A stretch of 64,000 bases of DNA from Gordionus sp. m RMFG-2023 (GCF_954871325.1 NC_088775.1:61481561-61545560), one strand, 5' to 3'; positions 12,317 to 24,568 are shown, numbered from the stretch's first letter. The notes: a model not told the origin generated them from the sequence alone. Program-made: numbers and translations.

Positions 12317-12779
12317 GACTATATGGTTGCAAGCTGATATAGTGAATATAATTTATATGTATTCATCTAATCTAATAAATAAAATTGCATTCATTTAATA
12401 AAAATTCAGATAGTCTTATTAATTTTTAAGTAATAAAATAAAATTTATATGTATTAATCTAATCTAATAATTAAAATAACACTCATTTAATAAAAATTTA
12501 GATAGCCTAATTAATTTTTAAATAATAAAATCAAATTTATATAATACTTAATAGAATTATAAAAGAAATCATTCAGGGGGCTATCAAAAAATTTATTCTT
12601 AGTTCAGGGGGATATTAGGGAGCCATTAAGAAAAATTTTTTTTCGCTTCAGAGGCTATTCAAATTCTTCAGGGGGCTATAGCTCCTGCGACCCCCCTAGT
12701 GCTACTGGGTATAATATACATTAAATTATATCAATTTGGATTGCATCCTTAGAAGGTTATGTGAAATATTAAAGTAAGA

Positions 12780-13440
12780 TATGATGTAGAAATATCAAAA
12801 AATACTGTATCGAGGTTGCTATCTGGATTTAGGTATAGTTTTGAAAGGGTATCACTATCTTCAATTAGAGAAGATATAGAATCAAATATTGATATTCGTA
12901 AAGAATACCCCAAATGGTTTGGATGTAGCCTATGAAAGAAAATTTTATCTTTATCGATGAGAGTGGGTTTTCAATATCAATGTGACGAAAGGCTATTAAT
13001 AATGTCCAATTGATAAAGACAATGAATTATACTATCATTGCTGCTCTCACGATTGCGGGAATATTCAGATTAGAAGTTCTTGATGGTCCATGCAATGCTA
13101 TGCACTTTAGAAAATTTGGAAATGATACAAAATCATTTTGAAGAAAGTAATTTAATGAATATTATTTTTGTGATGGATAATGTTCCATTTCATCATAACC
13201 ATACAATTAGGGAGAGGACATATATAAAAAATATTTACCCTCTTATCTTAATCACATTGAAAATGTATTTTTTAATAGAGGGATTTTGTCAGAAATCAAA
13301 ATTCTAATGAGGATGAATTAATTCGTTTTATAGAGCATGGAGAGAGGAATATTTGGGGAGAATGCAAAGAACTATTTTAGAAATATAGAGACCTATATTC
13401 CAAAATTTAGAAGAGGGGAAATTACTAATGAATAATATAA
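12780..13440 (+). pseudogene. Tc1/mariner transposase pseudogene of copy A
   Basis: An early frame reads VRYDVEISKNTVSRLLSG and then FRYSFERVSL, the second DNA-binding helix region of Tc1/mariner proteins. It continues with FIFIDESGFS (first catalytic Asp, near 12950), NYTIIAALTIAGIF (13025-13065), VMDNVPFHH (second Asp, near 13170) and LPSYLNHIENVF (third acid, Glu, near 13245). All three acidic residues are present, but in different frames, with several indels and a shortened gap between the second and third. A shared tail IRFIEHGER recurs at 17845 in copy B. It is nonfunctional. Confidence 0.85.
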
Positions 13441-13479
13441 ATTTTTGTTTCTTACTATATATACTTCGTAATTGTAAAG

Positions 13480-13775
13480 AAATAATTTGATATGCAAAAA
13501 ATACTAATAAAAAAATTTCCTCTACTAATGGGATAAAAATTAAGTGAAATTTAAAAAAATAAATAAATTATTTTTAAAAAAACACAATGATCAAAAATGA
13601 CAAGAAAAATAAAATGAGAAAAATAAAGAATTTAAGGAAATTTAAAAAAATAACGATTATCTTTTTTTTGAATGGGAATTTTCCTTTTTTGATAGGCACT
13701 TTTCCTCTTTTGATTAGACCTTTTTCTTTGCCTTTTTTGATTGGAATTCCAACATTCCAATTATACAAAATATGA
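13480..13775. repeat. A-rich tail and 21-bp T-rich minisatellite of copy A
   Basis: After the transposase comes A-rich DNA (AATTTGATATGCAAAAAA), then repeats of TTTTCCTTTTTTGATTGGAC with substitutions. The same order (transposase end, A-rich tail, CTTTTCC...TTGATT repeats) recurs in copies at 17940-18820, 18948-19530 and, inverted, at 47755-48350. The opposite reading frames across it are repeat artefacts. Confidence 0.85.
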
Positions 13776-14880
13776 AATTTATAGAATAAAATTGTAATAC
13801 AAGTTTAAGTTAATTAAGTGAGTCCAAAACCGAAGACTCCGATCCAATAGGTATCTGGAGACGCCTTAATCTTTCCTCATCAGAATTCTATATACAAGGT
13901 ACATCTTCTAGATCGACATTAGTTTATTGATAAAAGGTAGTATTCAATAGATACAGAGAACTTCTACATGAAAGAAAGTTTAGTGGAGGCAAACCCTCCT
14001 TAAAATTATACCTTCCCTCTTAAAATTAGCACCTACCCTATGTAGACGGTGCAAAAAAAAAACAATAAGAAAAAATCTCTAATTGGCTTAATCTTAAACA
14101 ATTATATTTAAATATAATGCTTATTTTGTTTAAACTTCATCCTTTGATATAATTAAATAATTATAAAAATTGTGGATATTTTATCTAGAAATATAAAATA
14201 GGAATTATTCAAAAAGAATTAGTATATTATTTGAGCCATCTTGGGTTACGAACGACATAAGTTATTCTAAACAATTCGAATAAATAAAAATAATATTATA
14301 AATATTATCTATTTCTATATCATTTTATATTTATATTGAATTGGGTCATCAATATAAAAATAAGCTTCATAATTTGGCATCTTATAAAAAAATTCAATGA
14401 AAGAATAAAGAAGATAGATGAAAAAGAACTTTATTGATATAAGTATAAAATTATTAATATTTATTTTTATATAATTTTAAAATTTTTATTTAATAAAAAC
14501 TTAATGTAAAAATATATTTAAATAATTATTTATCATTTTAATTACCCATGTGGATTGTGGTTATATTTGCATGCCATTGAAAAAATGATTAAAATGGAGG
14601 AAGATAAAAACGGATTTCTAATTAAAATGTATTATATAAAAATGTTTTTAATTTGACTGTTATATTAAAATCTGACTTTTTTAAATTTCATACAATTTAA
14701 GCCATGAACATATTGAAATTCATAAGTTGTCATTTTCAAAACATTCATGTGAAATATTGAATAGCCGAGAGATTTCAAAAATTTAAATGACCACTAATGT
14801 ATTTGAAGCAATAAAAATCTCATGATTTCACTTTTAAACGGTATTAGTCGTGAGATTTTGATGGTATGAGATTTTAAAAT
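13776..14880. other. AT-rich noncoding stretch
   Basis: No gene, RNA or transposon end is recognised. A slightly more GC-rich patch at 13825-14045 shows no coding signal. Confidence 0.5.
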
Positions 14881-15440
14881 AATACGGTTTTCGCAAAAAA
14901 TACCAACCAATCAAATATATTGGGCAGGGGACGGATTAAACAAAATTTTAGAAAAATGGGGCAGGTGATTTTATTTAAAAACTCTTATGAGCAGGTTTTC
15001 GGGCTAAAAACCCACCTATGGCAGACCTTTAGTTACAATTACACTTGTTACATTTTTTTACTAAGGCCTGCCACATAGTAATCGTTTAAGTTTTTTTTTC
15101 ATTTATCAAAGTGTGTAAGAATGATTTGATATATATAGATTTTAGACTAATTGATCACAGGACTGGGCTAGGACTTTTGGCGGTGCGGGTGAAAATAAAT
15201 CCGGTGACCCTCTAGAGAGCCCAATTTACCTAAATTATAAGAAAAGGAAATCAAAATGATTTAAAGTCGGAAATTTAAATATCCAAAAAATGAAATTGAA
15301 ATATATGCACAATATCTAAAATTTGGCATTTAAATAGATAAATTTTGGTGGCCCGGCCTTACTCTCCCGTTTATTCGCACCTGTTTGATCATATTTGCCC
15401 GGCTTTCTGACCCTGATATTTGGAAAATAATTTTAGTCAG
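14881..15440. repeat. Two GC-boxed segments, possible small hAT elements
   Basis: Segment one (14925-15035) has GGGCAGGGGACGG and GGTTTTCGGGCTAAAAACCC. Segment two (about 15162-15415) starts CAGGACTGGGCTAGG and ends, on the other strand, CAGGGTCAGAAAGCCGGGC. GC-rich boxes in an AT-rich setting are typical of hAT terminal regions here, but no clear target duplication was found. Confidence 0.4.
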
Positions 15441-16229
15441 ATACTCTCGGTCAATTGATCACTTGTCAACCTTGGCTTTAATAATTATGATGTCCTAATT
15501 TTCTTTATTTACATAATTTTCGGTAATCTTTAATACAAAATATAAAATTATATTTTCAAAAGAAATATTATATTTTTTAGTTGAAATTCAAAAGACATAA
15601 ATGCTATTAATGACACTTTTTTATAACCTGGGCAAAGTTTACATATGATTTTTTAATATAAGTATATCTCGATTTAGGTAATAAATTATGTAGAATGATG
15701 TTATATACGACAGATTCTTCATATAGCCTTCAACTCTCTAAAAATATGTTTTAAGTATTTATATGGAGTCTAAGGCCATCGCCAAATACATATATATATA
15801 AGTATTTAAAATATTTGTACATTTTAAAAAAATATTCATTCTTTCCTGATGAATTGTACATTATTCGTCTTCCTATTGGTAAGCGGATTAAAAATTAATT
15901 AGTTTTATTGAGAGGACGAAAAGATGTTAATTGATTGACGAGCTTATATTTTAATATAAGTATTTAGCGCTAGCTAAATAATCGCCTTATCTATTATTTA
16001 TTTGATATGACACAAGCCTTAAGTTTACTTTCTATGTTGTTACTGAAGAGTTCTTTCTAATTTTTAGAAAGAATTATAAAGGGAATAATCTTTATTGGGT
16101 TGTCCTTAATGAAAAACTTTTATTCCTTGTAAAAAATTTGTGATAGATATAACTTTTATCTGACTATATATTTGTTTTAGTCATGTTCTCTTTAAAATTT
16201 TAATTTTTTAATGCTATAAAGTATGGTCG
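15441..16229. other. AT-rich noncoding stretch
   Basis: No gene or repeat family is recognised. Confidence 0.5.
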
Positions 16230-17050
16230 CATAAAGTGCGTCGTTGCCAACGGGTTACTTTTTTGGGATAAGGGAACACCATTTGTTACTTGTTTCAAAA
16301 GATAACGAAAACGATTATTTGTGAGTACATTATAGCAAAACGTTAATCGTTACTTAAAATTTTTTCTTAAAAAATATGGGAAAAATATTTTTTATTTTAT
16401 TTTACTATACTTTCTTAAATTTTCTAAATAAATTAAGCCAAAATTTTAATTCAGATCAATCACCAACGTTCTTCATTTTTTTAATATTTATTATATTTTT
16501 GTTATTGAATTTTATATAGTCAAGATTGTTAATTTAATTAATATTGAATCAAGCAAGGTATGCTAATTTACATTATCTAATATTGGAATTAATTTTAAAA
16601 AGAATATGTCAATAATAATTATTTCTACAGATGAAGATTAATTCTACTCTGACCCCACTGGCTTCAGTTTGAAGCTATTTTTAAACCAATAAAGAAAGCC
16701 AATCTACACCTAATGTCCTAATTTAAATATTTTAACCTTGAGAAAAGATTTTGACGACTTGGTTTTAAATGACGAACATATCAGATTAACTTCTGAAAAG
16801 ATACAAAAAAATCGATAAGGATCTGAATGAAAATACTTGTGATGAAGACCCAATAAGTTTTTTTGAAAATAAAGATCATTCCTTAAATATTTTTAATAAA
16901 TTGTCCCAATAAAAAATTTATTTATTGGATATAATACAAGTACAACCCTTCCAGCCTCTGCGCCAATTGAAAGTGTGTTTAGCACAGTGGAAGTGCTCTT
17001 GTTTATCTGATTAAAACTTTGAAAATCAATTGTTGTTAAAAATAAATAAA
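16230..17050 (+). pseudogene. hAT transposase remnant (C-terminal part)
   Basis: A frame near 16745-16870 reads DDLVLNDEHIRLTSEK and DEDPISFFENKDHSLNIF. It is followed at 16955-17000 by TLPASAPIESVFS, which matches the hAT C-terminal dimerisation motif (LPSSAxxERxFS). The rest of that domain (the DRRSxL block) is lost. A left end was not fixed; the patch GTCGTTGCCAACGGGTTAC at 16240 may be near it. The copy is short, frame-broken and inactive. Confidence 0.6.
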
Positions 17051-17689
17051 ATTATCATGAATTGTCTTATTATTTATATTTTTTTAGTGTAATTTCTTTA
17101 TTAAATATTAAAAAATATTAAAAAAAAATAGCATAATATATAAAACGATATTAAAATAATATTTAAAAAAAAATCATGTAAACAATTTTAAAACAAAACA
17201 ACTATAAAAAGTATATAAAAAAATTTTTTTTAATATAAAAGGAAGGGGGGGGGAAGAGGCGCTTATTGAGATCCGAGGAAAATAAAATAGTTACCTCAAA
17301 ACACGGGGATTCGAGTTGATTGCAACATTTTAAAAGAAACTATTTGGGTATTGTGAAAATCAGAAAAGTAGTGGTTTTTTTCTAATTTTTGACTTTTCGG
17401 CTATAATAATAGGATCAATGTTTGGGTTAGAGGAAAATTTTGAGACACAAGTGAAATCCCAAATAAGGTGCTTTCCTCTAAATCAAGTAAAATTTGTGAG
17501 CCCATCTGGTCTTTATCCGTCAGACAGGGATAAGTAAACGACTTTCAAGAGGTCTGGTCAGTTGATCAACCCTAATTTTTGAAATTATAGACTTAATAGC
17601 TCTATGGCGACTGAACTGTCCTTTAATATAAACAGGTTAGACCATGACGGCCCCTAGGATCGAAGTTTTTCCCCACCCTTTATATTTTT
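17051..17689. other. Noncoding stretch with a G run
   Basis: No gene is recognised. A purine-rich patch with a nine-base G run is near 17243-17256. The segment 17450-17690 has more balanced base composition but no supported frame. Confidence 0.4.
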
Positions 17690-18940
17690 GGGGTGGTAAA
17701 TATAGACCACAGCCTAGTCTACATCATATGATCTCCCTCACGATAGCAAAAGACCAAGATTGGCACTAGGGATAGCTGCAAGCCATTCGGCCAGAATTTT
17801 GTCTCAAGTATTTGAGGATTGGAGTTTCTTCAAAGGAGGAATTAATTCGTTTTATAGAGCATGGAGAGAGAAAGAATTATTTTGGATATGGAAACCTATA
17901 TTCCAAAATTTAGAAGAGGGGAAATTATTAATGATTAATATAAATATTTGTTTCTTACTAATTATAAATCATAATTGTAATTAAATAATTTATGCAAAAA
18001 ATACTAAAAAAAAATTGTATATCAATGAGAAATAAAATTAAGTGAAAATTAAAAATAAAAAAGAATGATCAAAAAGAGAAGAAGAAAAAATTGAGAAAAG
18101 ATATAGAAAAATAAAGATTAAAAATTTAAAGATAAAGAGTTGCAAAAATTTAGAAATAAAATAAGAACAAAAAAATTTAAAAATTAAGAAAAGTTGACAA
18201 AAAAAAATTTAGAATTATTTTTTAAAAAAATAACGAATTTCCATTTTTTAATGGGAATTTTCCCTTTTTGATTGACACTGTTCCTTTCAGTGGCGTAGCT
18301 ACGGGGGTGGTTTTCGGGTTTGGACCCCTCCCAGAGCAAATTTTTTTTTCAGATTGTACGTTCAAAAGACTTAAAAGTGACTTTATATCAAATAAATACC
18401 ATTAATATTTATATTTTTCTGGTTTTGTGTGGAAGGATATTATATTACTATTGAAATTATTCTGGGTAGTATTATTATAAAGAATAACATATTATTCATG
18501 CATTTTAAAAATATATTTATTATATATTGTCGAAGATGTGGTTATAATTTTTAAGATAAACCCGGCCGAAGGCTGGGCAAAAGGGCCGAAGGCCCGTTAA
18601 GGGAGGTCTGGGGGCGAAGCCACCAGGATTTTATATGTATGAACCCCCTCTAAGAAAAATTCCTAGCTACGCCACTGGTTCCTTTTCTTTTGAGACTTTT
18701 CCATTCTTGATTGATACTTTTCATTTTTTGATTGAACCTTTTCCTTTTTAATTAATACTTTTCATTTTTTGATTGAACCTTTTCCTTTTTAATTAATACT
18801 TTTCCTTTTTTAAATGGAACCTGTAATTTCTTGCATGCACATGCTCCTCCTTAGGATAAACTAAATTTTTTTCCATTTTTGAGATTAGAGTATTTTATAT
18901 TTGTCACAGTTTTATAGCTATCCATTTTTAAGGCGTCATT
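17690..18940 (+). mobile_element. Tc1/mariner-family element, copy B (3' part)
   Basis: The copy starts inside the transposase: 17805-17935 matches 13315-13430 of copy A (TTCGTTTTATAGAGCATGGA and CCAAAATTTAGAAGAGGGGA). It continues with the A-rich tail (17940-18230), T-rich minisatellite (18240-18287 and 18686-18820) and the right TIR (18827-18940). The TIR includes GCATGCACATGCTCCTCCTT and ends GGCGTCATT before TA. A 390-bp hAT splits the minisatellite. The left end is missing. Confidence 0.75.
18288..18677. mobile_element. 390-bp non-autonomous hAT with 8-bp TSD
   Basis: The ends CAGTGGCGTAGCTA and TAGCTACGCCACTG are inverted copies. They are flanked by the exact octamer GTTCCTTT (18280-18287 and 18678-18685). 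GC-rich boxes (CGGCCGAAGGC, GGGGGCGAAGCC) lie toward the right end. It is noncoding, and it is inserted in the T-rich minisatellite of copy B. The CAGTGGCGTA tip recurs at 47535 on the other strand. Confidence 0.95.
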
Positions 18941-18947
18941 TAGAGCC

Positions 18948-19530
18948 ATAAAATACTAATAAAAAAAATTTGATTGCCAAAGAGAAATAAAAATTAAGTA
19001 AATTTAAAAAATTAAAATATAAGGATAAAAAATCATAAAAAGTCAAAAAATTAAAAATAAAAATAGGGAAGTGAATAGAGATGACAGGGAAAATAAATAA
19101 ATTATTTTTAAAAAGACAAAAAAAAATGATCAAGAATGAGAAGGAAAAAAATTAAGAAAATAAAGATTAAAAATGACATAAAGAGATCATAAAAAGTTTA
19201 AAAAAATAAGCAGGAAAAATTTAAAAACCTAAAAATTTAAGAAAATCGACAAAAATTTTATAATTTTTTTAAAAATTATTTTAAATTATCACTTTTCTTT
19301 TTTGATTGATACTTTTCCTTTTTTGGCTTTTTCTTTCTTGATTGATATTTTTCCTTTTTTTGATTGAACCTTTTCCTTTTTTTAATTAACACCTTTTTTT
19401 GGTTGAACCTCTTATTTTTAATCAAGCCTTTTACTTTTATGATTGCTACTTTTCCTTTTTTGATCTGACCTTTTCCTTTTATAATTGACCCTTTCCTTTT
19501 ATTGATTAAAACTTTTCCTTTTGGGTAGGA
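18948..19530 (+). mobile_element. Tc1/mariner-family tail, copy C
   Basis: It starts just after copy B with AAATACTAATAAAAAAAATT, then the A-rich tail and a long run (19290-19520) of 20-21-bp units of the type CTTTTCCTTTTTTGATTGA. Only the tail of the family is present. The minus-strand frame across it (Lys-rich repeats) is an artefact of the minisatellite. Confidence 0.8.
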
Positions 19531-22110
19531 AGCCCTATAACAACATCGAAACATTTATCACCAATATATAATAGCAAAAATCTAGTTAGATGATAAATTA
19601 ATTAATTTTCCCGACATGAGCAGTAGGCTTTGCACTTTAAAAAACTATAGCCTTATCGAAAATCTTATAGATGGTGAAACCCAAATCGCGAAGACAATAT
19701 ATTGAAAACTATTTTATGAATCATCATATATGCGAATTTATTAATGCGAAGTCAATATCAGGAAAAAAGTGCGAAAGCAATTCCGCGATAATTGCTAATA
19801 GTGTCTGTCTGTTTTCTTAAAATCAATAGAAAAATTATTTTAATCTAGCATATATTTTTCTGAACAATTTATCTTTTAAATAACATCCGTTTTCTGGACA
19901 ATTCAGTTTTATATCTTAGCATTAAGAAATAATTACCGACATTTACTGAGCTTGATATTCTCAAAGTTTAAGGAGTGTTTCATTTTAATTATGAGGGATT
20001 TTAAATAGGCTAATTTTAAAATATGACTCGATAAATCTGGTGGTCATTTTGATATATAATAACAATAGCATAAAAAGTACTCAAATAAATTTTTATAATT
20101 TTGGTAAGAAAATGCAACTAAATAAAGATTGGTTAAGATGAAAATAAAACGATTACAATAGATTATTTTTTACAATGCTTAGATAAAAAATTATGGAATT
20201 GGAAAAAAATTGCAACTTACATAGTATATCTTTACTGTGATAATATTTTAAGAAATATTTTCATTATTTTTTGACAGCGGTGTTATTTTTGATATTTTTT
20301 AAAAAAATTATTAATGGAATTTAAAAATAAGGAAAATATTTCCGGGCATTTTTTTTCGGATAATTATTCTCGATGGGAATTTTTTCCCGGGTAATCATTT
20401 TCTAGGAGAATTTATTTCCAGGCAATTATAATCCTGGGATGTTTTTCTGGGGAAATATTTTCCGCTTAATAAAGAAAACATCTTATTAAAAAATATCCTT
20501 TATTTTCTTAAAAAATTCCAATTAATATGTTTTATTTTCAAATGAATAAAAATAAGAAGATTTTTTTAGATTGAAAGAACGTAAAACACGAATGCGTTCG
20601 TAAAAAAAGGAAAGCATTCAAGTTTAAAGTCCGTCAAAAATAAAAGGAACGCCGTTCATTATTTTTTTTAAAAACCGAACTTAGTATAAATGCTTTTTAA
20701 AATGACCCAATTAGAATTCCTTTCATAATCAAACTTAATATTTGTAACAACAAAAAAATCATGCAAATTTTTATTTTCTTATTTTTGTTAATTCTTCTGG
20801 GGAAAAATAAATTTCGAAATTAGTTTTTCTGGTTTTATTGGAAGAACAAAAGATTGATCATTTCTTTTATCTTATAGTAGAAGCAACAAATTTTATGTGG
20901 GTCATTGGTTATTAAAATAATATACATTATAATGGATAAGAGAATAAAATTCTTAATAATATTGCTGAAACAAAATACCAGAATCCACTGAATCATTTGT
21001 GGAAACTTTAGCGTAAATATTTCTACCAGAAAAAATAATAAATAAACCGTCACTATTTCTAAGTGGTCAGTCAGGTCTAAGTCGCTTATAAATAATACCA
21101 GTGTATTTATTAGCTATGTTAAATATCTTTAAAAAAGGTTATACAATTTATTGGCTAAATTTAAATAGCTGTTTATGGTTTAAACAAATAATAGTATCCT
21201 TTTACTATGAATTTTTTTATAACAATGTCTGAACTGCCTTATAACTACTTGACATAACATTGGCGGCGTCATATGCCCAGCTTATTATTTATTCAATATT
21301 TAATTAGCAAAGGTTATTCTAATTCGTTATTCCAACTAAATATAAATCTTACCAAGTTTAATTGATTTTTGTACGCGGTTGTATCCTAGTAGGCCTTAAA
21401 GTAAGAGGTATTTAATTTTTGTTATAAGTGATTGAGTTTAATTATTTAAGATCATATCATTTAAAATTGATATTCCTTATTTTGTATTTTTGGTAAACTA
21501 ACTATACTGGGGATTTTTTGGAAAAGTTTTTACAATTTTTTTAAAATTCTTTTTGACAGGTGGAAAAAAATATAGAGCTCAGATGGATATATTTCGTTTT
21601 CTTTCAATATGGTTTCTGTTATTGTTGTAGAGTCAGTGCCACAAAATGAGAGCTCTTATATGCAATAAATTGTATTTCATCAAATATTGATTTGATATAA
21701 TTGCGATTACATTCCGTTTGTGTCATATCTTTATCTATTTAATTATTCAGATTTTTTCATACCATATATCCTTAACATTTAAATGTATTTTTGGTAATTC
21801 GTAATTTTGAAATTTTTTTCTCTGAACCTAGAACATTTTTTTCAATTTGAATATTCTATTTTAGTAAATTCATACCTTAACCAGCCCCTAAGAATGCTAA
21901 ATTTTATGATTCTATATATTGATAGTTTGGTTAGTCTTTGTTTCTTGTTAAAAATATGATTGGTGAATAAATGACTTATAATAATATTAAACTTTATTGT
22001 GACAGACAGAATAATGTAAATAAATTCTCTGAGGTAGTTATGTCAAGATAGAGAGGTTCTCATATATAAATCATTATTTTGATAACCATTGTGGCAGGGA
22101 AACACCCCGA
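19531..22110. other. AT-rich noncoding stretch with a decayed minisatellite
   Basis: No gene is supported. At 20330-20470 a loose repeat of roughly 27-30 bp appears, of the type TTTTTCCCGGGTAAT alternating with GGGAATT/AGGAGAATTTA. Some of 21000-22110 could hold the promoter or first exons of the gene at 22117, but no signal is clear. Confidence 0.45.
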
Positions 22111-22116
22111 TCAAAA

Positions 22117-22771
22117 ATGGTCATGATAATCATTATCTTTAAAAAGGTTCATTATAATTAAATTATTAATCAAATTTCTAGGGACTCTCACTTTTAGCCG
22201 TTACTTTGAGCGCTCCCCTTGAAAATTTTAGAAAACATAGCCAGTCTCATGATCGCGATAATAATCAACATTCTAACCAACAACAATCTATGGTAGAAGA
22301 CGAGTTAGACAAATTAGATAACAATAAAGGCCTTAGAAAGCATATCAAAAAGAGAAATTTAAATCATTTATTTCGCGAAAAGGGCTACAAGTATCATTAT
22401 AGCCATGGCCACGGCGTGGGTAAAAATCAACCTATAGTAATACTAATCACCATTCCCTTCATAATAACCCAAAGAATCAGGGGAAATTTCGGGATAGATA
22501 TGGCTTTCACCCATTAGGATATAATCATGGTGGATATAATAATCATGGCGGATATAATAATCGTGGACATAAATATGGAAATAATAAACATGCACATAAT
22601 AGAATTTGGGACTCTAATGACTATGAGGGAGGACGAAATGGAGATGGTTACGGAAAAGACAATAACCTCTATAGCGATCACGGATACCACGATAGGGATG
22701 AAGATTGGGGCAATGGATGGGGAGGTTTTGGATGGAATGACGAATATAATAGACACGATAATGGGTGGTGA
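22117..22771 (+). CDS. Possible secreted His/Gly/Asn-rich protein, frame-broken
   Basis: The main body (22182-22420) reads GLSLLAVTLSAPLENF, then a Gln/His/Asn-rich stretch and an acidic/basic segment (VEDELDKLDNN). The hydrophobic run ending LSA just before PLENF looks like a signal-peptide core. Upstream of 22182 is the splice-acceptor-like ATTTCTAG; a 35-nt intron (22147-22181) would link it to ATG at 22117 or 22123, but the donor GTTCAT is weak. Past an A5 run near 22422 the frame changes. The second frame continues to a stop at 22769 with HGGYNNHGGYNNRG, DHGYHDRDEDW and WGNGWGGFGW, clearly the same low-complexity protein. No family is recognised. It is the only non-transposon protein candidate in the window; the frame change may be a sequencing error, an intron or decay. 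Confidence 0.5.
22147..22181 (+). other. Candidate 35-nt intron
   Basis: The segment runs from AAG|GTTCATTATAA to AAATTTCTAG|GGA and its removal keeps the frame MVMIIIIFKK-GLSLLAVTLSA. The acceptor resembles those of transposase introns in this window (TCATCTAG, ATTTTAG); the donor does not fit well, so this is tentative. Confidence 0.3.
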
Positions 22772-24357
22772 TAATTTTTCGGAGTTTTTATTTTAAATTA
22801 TTTCTTTGATTTTTCATTTCTTGTTATTTTTTTATATAAATCGAAAGTTATGTTTTTATTAATATAATATGTCATGAATTCAATATTTTTTGGTGCTGGT
22901 AAAATTATTTCTAATTTAATCTTGTTAAGAGAAAAAGCATTAAAAAATGGGCATCCTGATCTAAGAGTATTATTTGAGAATAATATTTAAAATTGATATT
23001 TGTATAACTCGAAAAAAGTTAATTTAAAAATATATGAACCTAATAAAAGTTTCCGCATAATTATGGTATAATATTTTTCAAGATTATAATTATATTTTTG
23101 ATCTTGAAATTGCTATTATCGTCTTATTACCACTAATAAAATCTTTTAATGAGATCAATTTTTCAGTTTTAATAACAAGGTCAATAATTTTTCACATTTG
23201 AATTTAAACTAAAACCCTGCCCTAAAAATGCATTAGATCTTCCTCAGTATAGTCGGCAGTAAAGGAAAATATTGCTTTTGTTCTAATTCTATAGTCCTTG
23301 TATGAAGTATAAGATAATAAATACACAGATGGCACCAATCAAATGGCCTTGGCCTGCTTCCACTCAAATTAAATATCGATCTTATCTATATGATAAATCT
23401 CAAGTCCAATAAAAATTCCGAATTTTTATTTAAATTAATAGTCAACAACGGCTATCGTAGATCCGGTCTGTCCAAAAACTCTTAAAATTAAATCCCCCTT
23501 TTATTAATAAATCAGAAGATATTTTATAATAAATATTTAATGCCCAGCTCTAACTTCTCGATCAAAATTTTAAATATAATTAAATCTATGCGCCAATAAA
23601 CTGATGGCAGCGCCGTTTTATCTATCAGTAATCGGTGGCGCGCCAATTGGCGAAACCGAAATTTATAATCTTAAAAATTATTTTCTATTAATTTTTTGCA
23701 TGAACACTAAAATTAATAATTTATTAGAAACAATTTTCGCCAAAAAAAAGTAATTAGACATAAATTAGAAATTTAACTATTTTATTATATTATAATTAAC
23801 TTATAAAATATATTTTATTTAAAGTTGAAGTGCATAGTAAGGATCAATATGAATTTAAAGTAAACCTAAAGACTGAAATAAATGCTCACTGGGAGTGCAG
23901 TCGGGACCATAATATTTTTCTAGGTATAACGGAATGTTTAGGAAGTTCTCATTTTTTTTCCTCCAAAAATTTATATATTTGGTATTAGTTAAGATAGAGG
24001 AGAAATTAATGAGTAACATTTTTGTTCTAAATCTTTCATAACGTTTTTTTACTTAAATATTGGTATAAGTTGCTTTAGAATATACATCTTTGTATTTTAC
24101 TTGTTCCACAACATCTTCATACACATAAAATTTAACAGTAATGAAACGTTCCTTTAAGATAAAAATTAACGATATTTAACTATAGGGTCTAACAGTGGCG
24201 AATATTTTGGAAAAATATAAAGTTAATTTTGTAAATGATAATATTATTGAATTATTATATCTCCTAAAAACGAAAAGAGAAGGCATTTAAAAAAATACAT
24301 GCGATTTTATTTATATTTATTAATTATTAAATTTCTATTACTATCCTTTCCTCTTAG
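22772..24357. other. AT-rich noncoding stretch
   Basis: No gene is recognised. A GC-rich patch at 23588-23665 (GCAGCGCCG, GGTGGCGCGCCAATTGGCG) resembles the patch at 52496-52600 and may be the terminal box of a decayed TIR element. Confidence 0.4.
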
Positions 24358-24568
24358 TGTTGTTAAATGGCCCAATTTGAGGCGATTTTAAAAAAGGGCT
24401 AACTCAATATTTTAACAAAAAAATTATTGCCTAAACCTCGAGATTTTGCTAATTGATCTAACCTCTGTGCCACCTATGAAATAAAATCTTAAGGCTTGCA
24501 TAATAATATGCTTCTCGACAAAATATTGAGTTAGCCGTCGACACAAATCGAGCCGCTTAGCAACATTA
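24358..24568. mobile_element. Small TIR element (hAT-like tip)
   Basis: The left side reads TTAGTGTTGTTAAATGG and then GGGCTAACTCAATATTTT. The right side carries the inverted match AAAATATTGAGTTAGCC, followed by GAGCCGCTTAGCAACATTA. The TGTTGTTAAA tip resembles hAT ends elsewhere in the window. A related decayed copy is at 57985-58110. No clean target duplication was found. Confidence 0.65.

Larger units (their letters stand above)
11359..12707. mobile_element. Non-autonomous hAT unit inserted in copy A
   Basis: The ends are CAGGGGAGTCACTAACC and, on the other strand, CAGTAGCACTAGGGGGG. Flanking octamers GGGATTAT (11351-11358) and GGTATAAT (12708-12715) look like a decayed 8-bp target duplication. 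Without the nested 391-bp element it is about 950 bp and noncoding. Both arms match the arms of the 15.3-kb unit (28970-29469 and 44014-44294) over their full length, so the two are one family. GC-rich terminal boxes such as CAGGGGGCT recur near both ends. Confidence 0.8.
11190..13775 (+). mobile_element. Tc1/mariner-family element, copy A (long TIR plus minisatellite)
   Basis: The left end follows a TA and reads AATGACGCATTAAAAAAGGA. The segment 11190-11350 is the inverted match of 18827-18940, which ends copy B in GGCGTCATT before TA. This gives a terminal inverted repeat of about 120-150 bp with TA flanks, as expected for Tc1/mariner. Inside are a broken transposase (12780-13440), an A-rich tail (13480-13670) and T-rich 21-bp repeats (13675-13765). 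A hAT unit (11359-12707) sits just inside the left TIR. The right TIR of this copy is missing. Confidence 0.7.

Noticed and set aside
19276-19554. Lys-rich minus-strand protein
   Set aside because: It is a translation of the 21-bp T-rich minisatellite; the same pattern appears in every copy of the tail.
22527-22796. Met/Ile-rich plus-strand frame and its minus-strand partner
   Set aside because: They overlap the His/Gly-rich frame and are shadows of its repeated codons.
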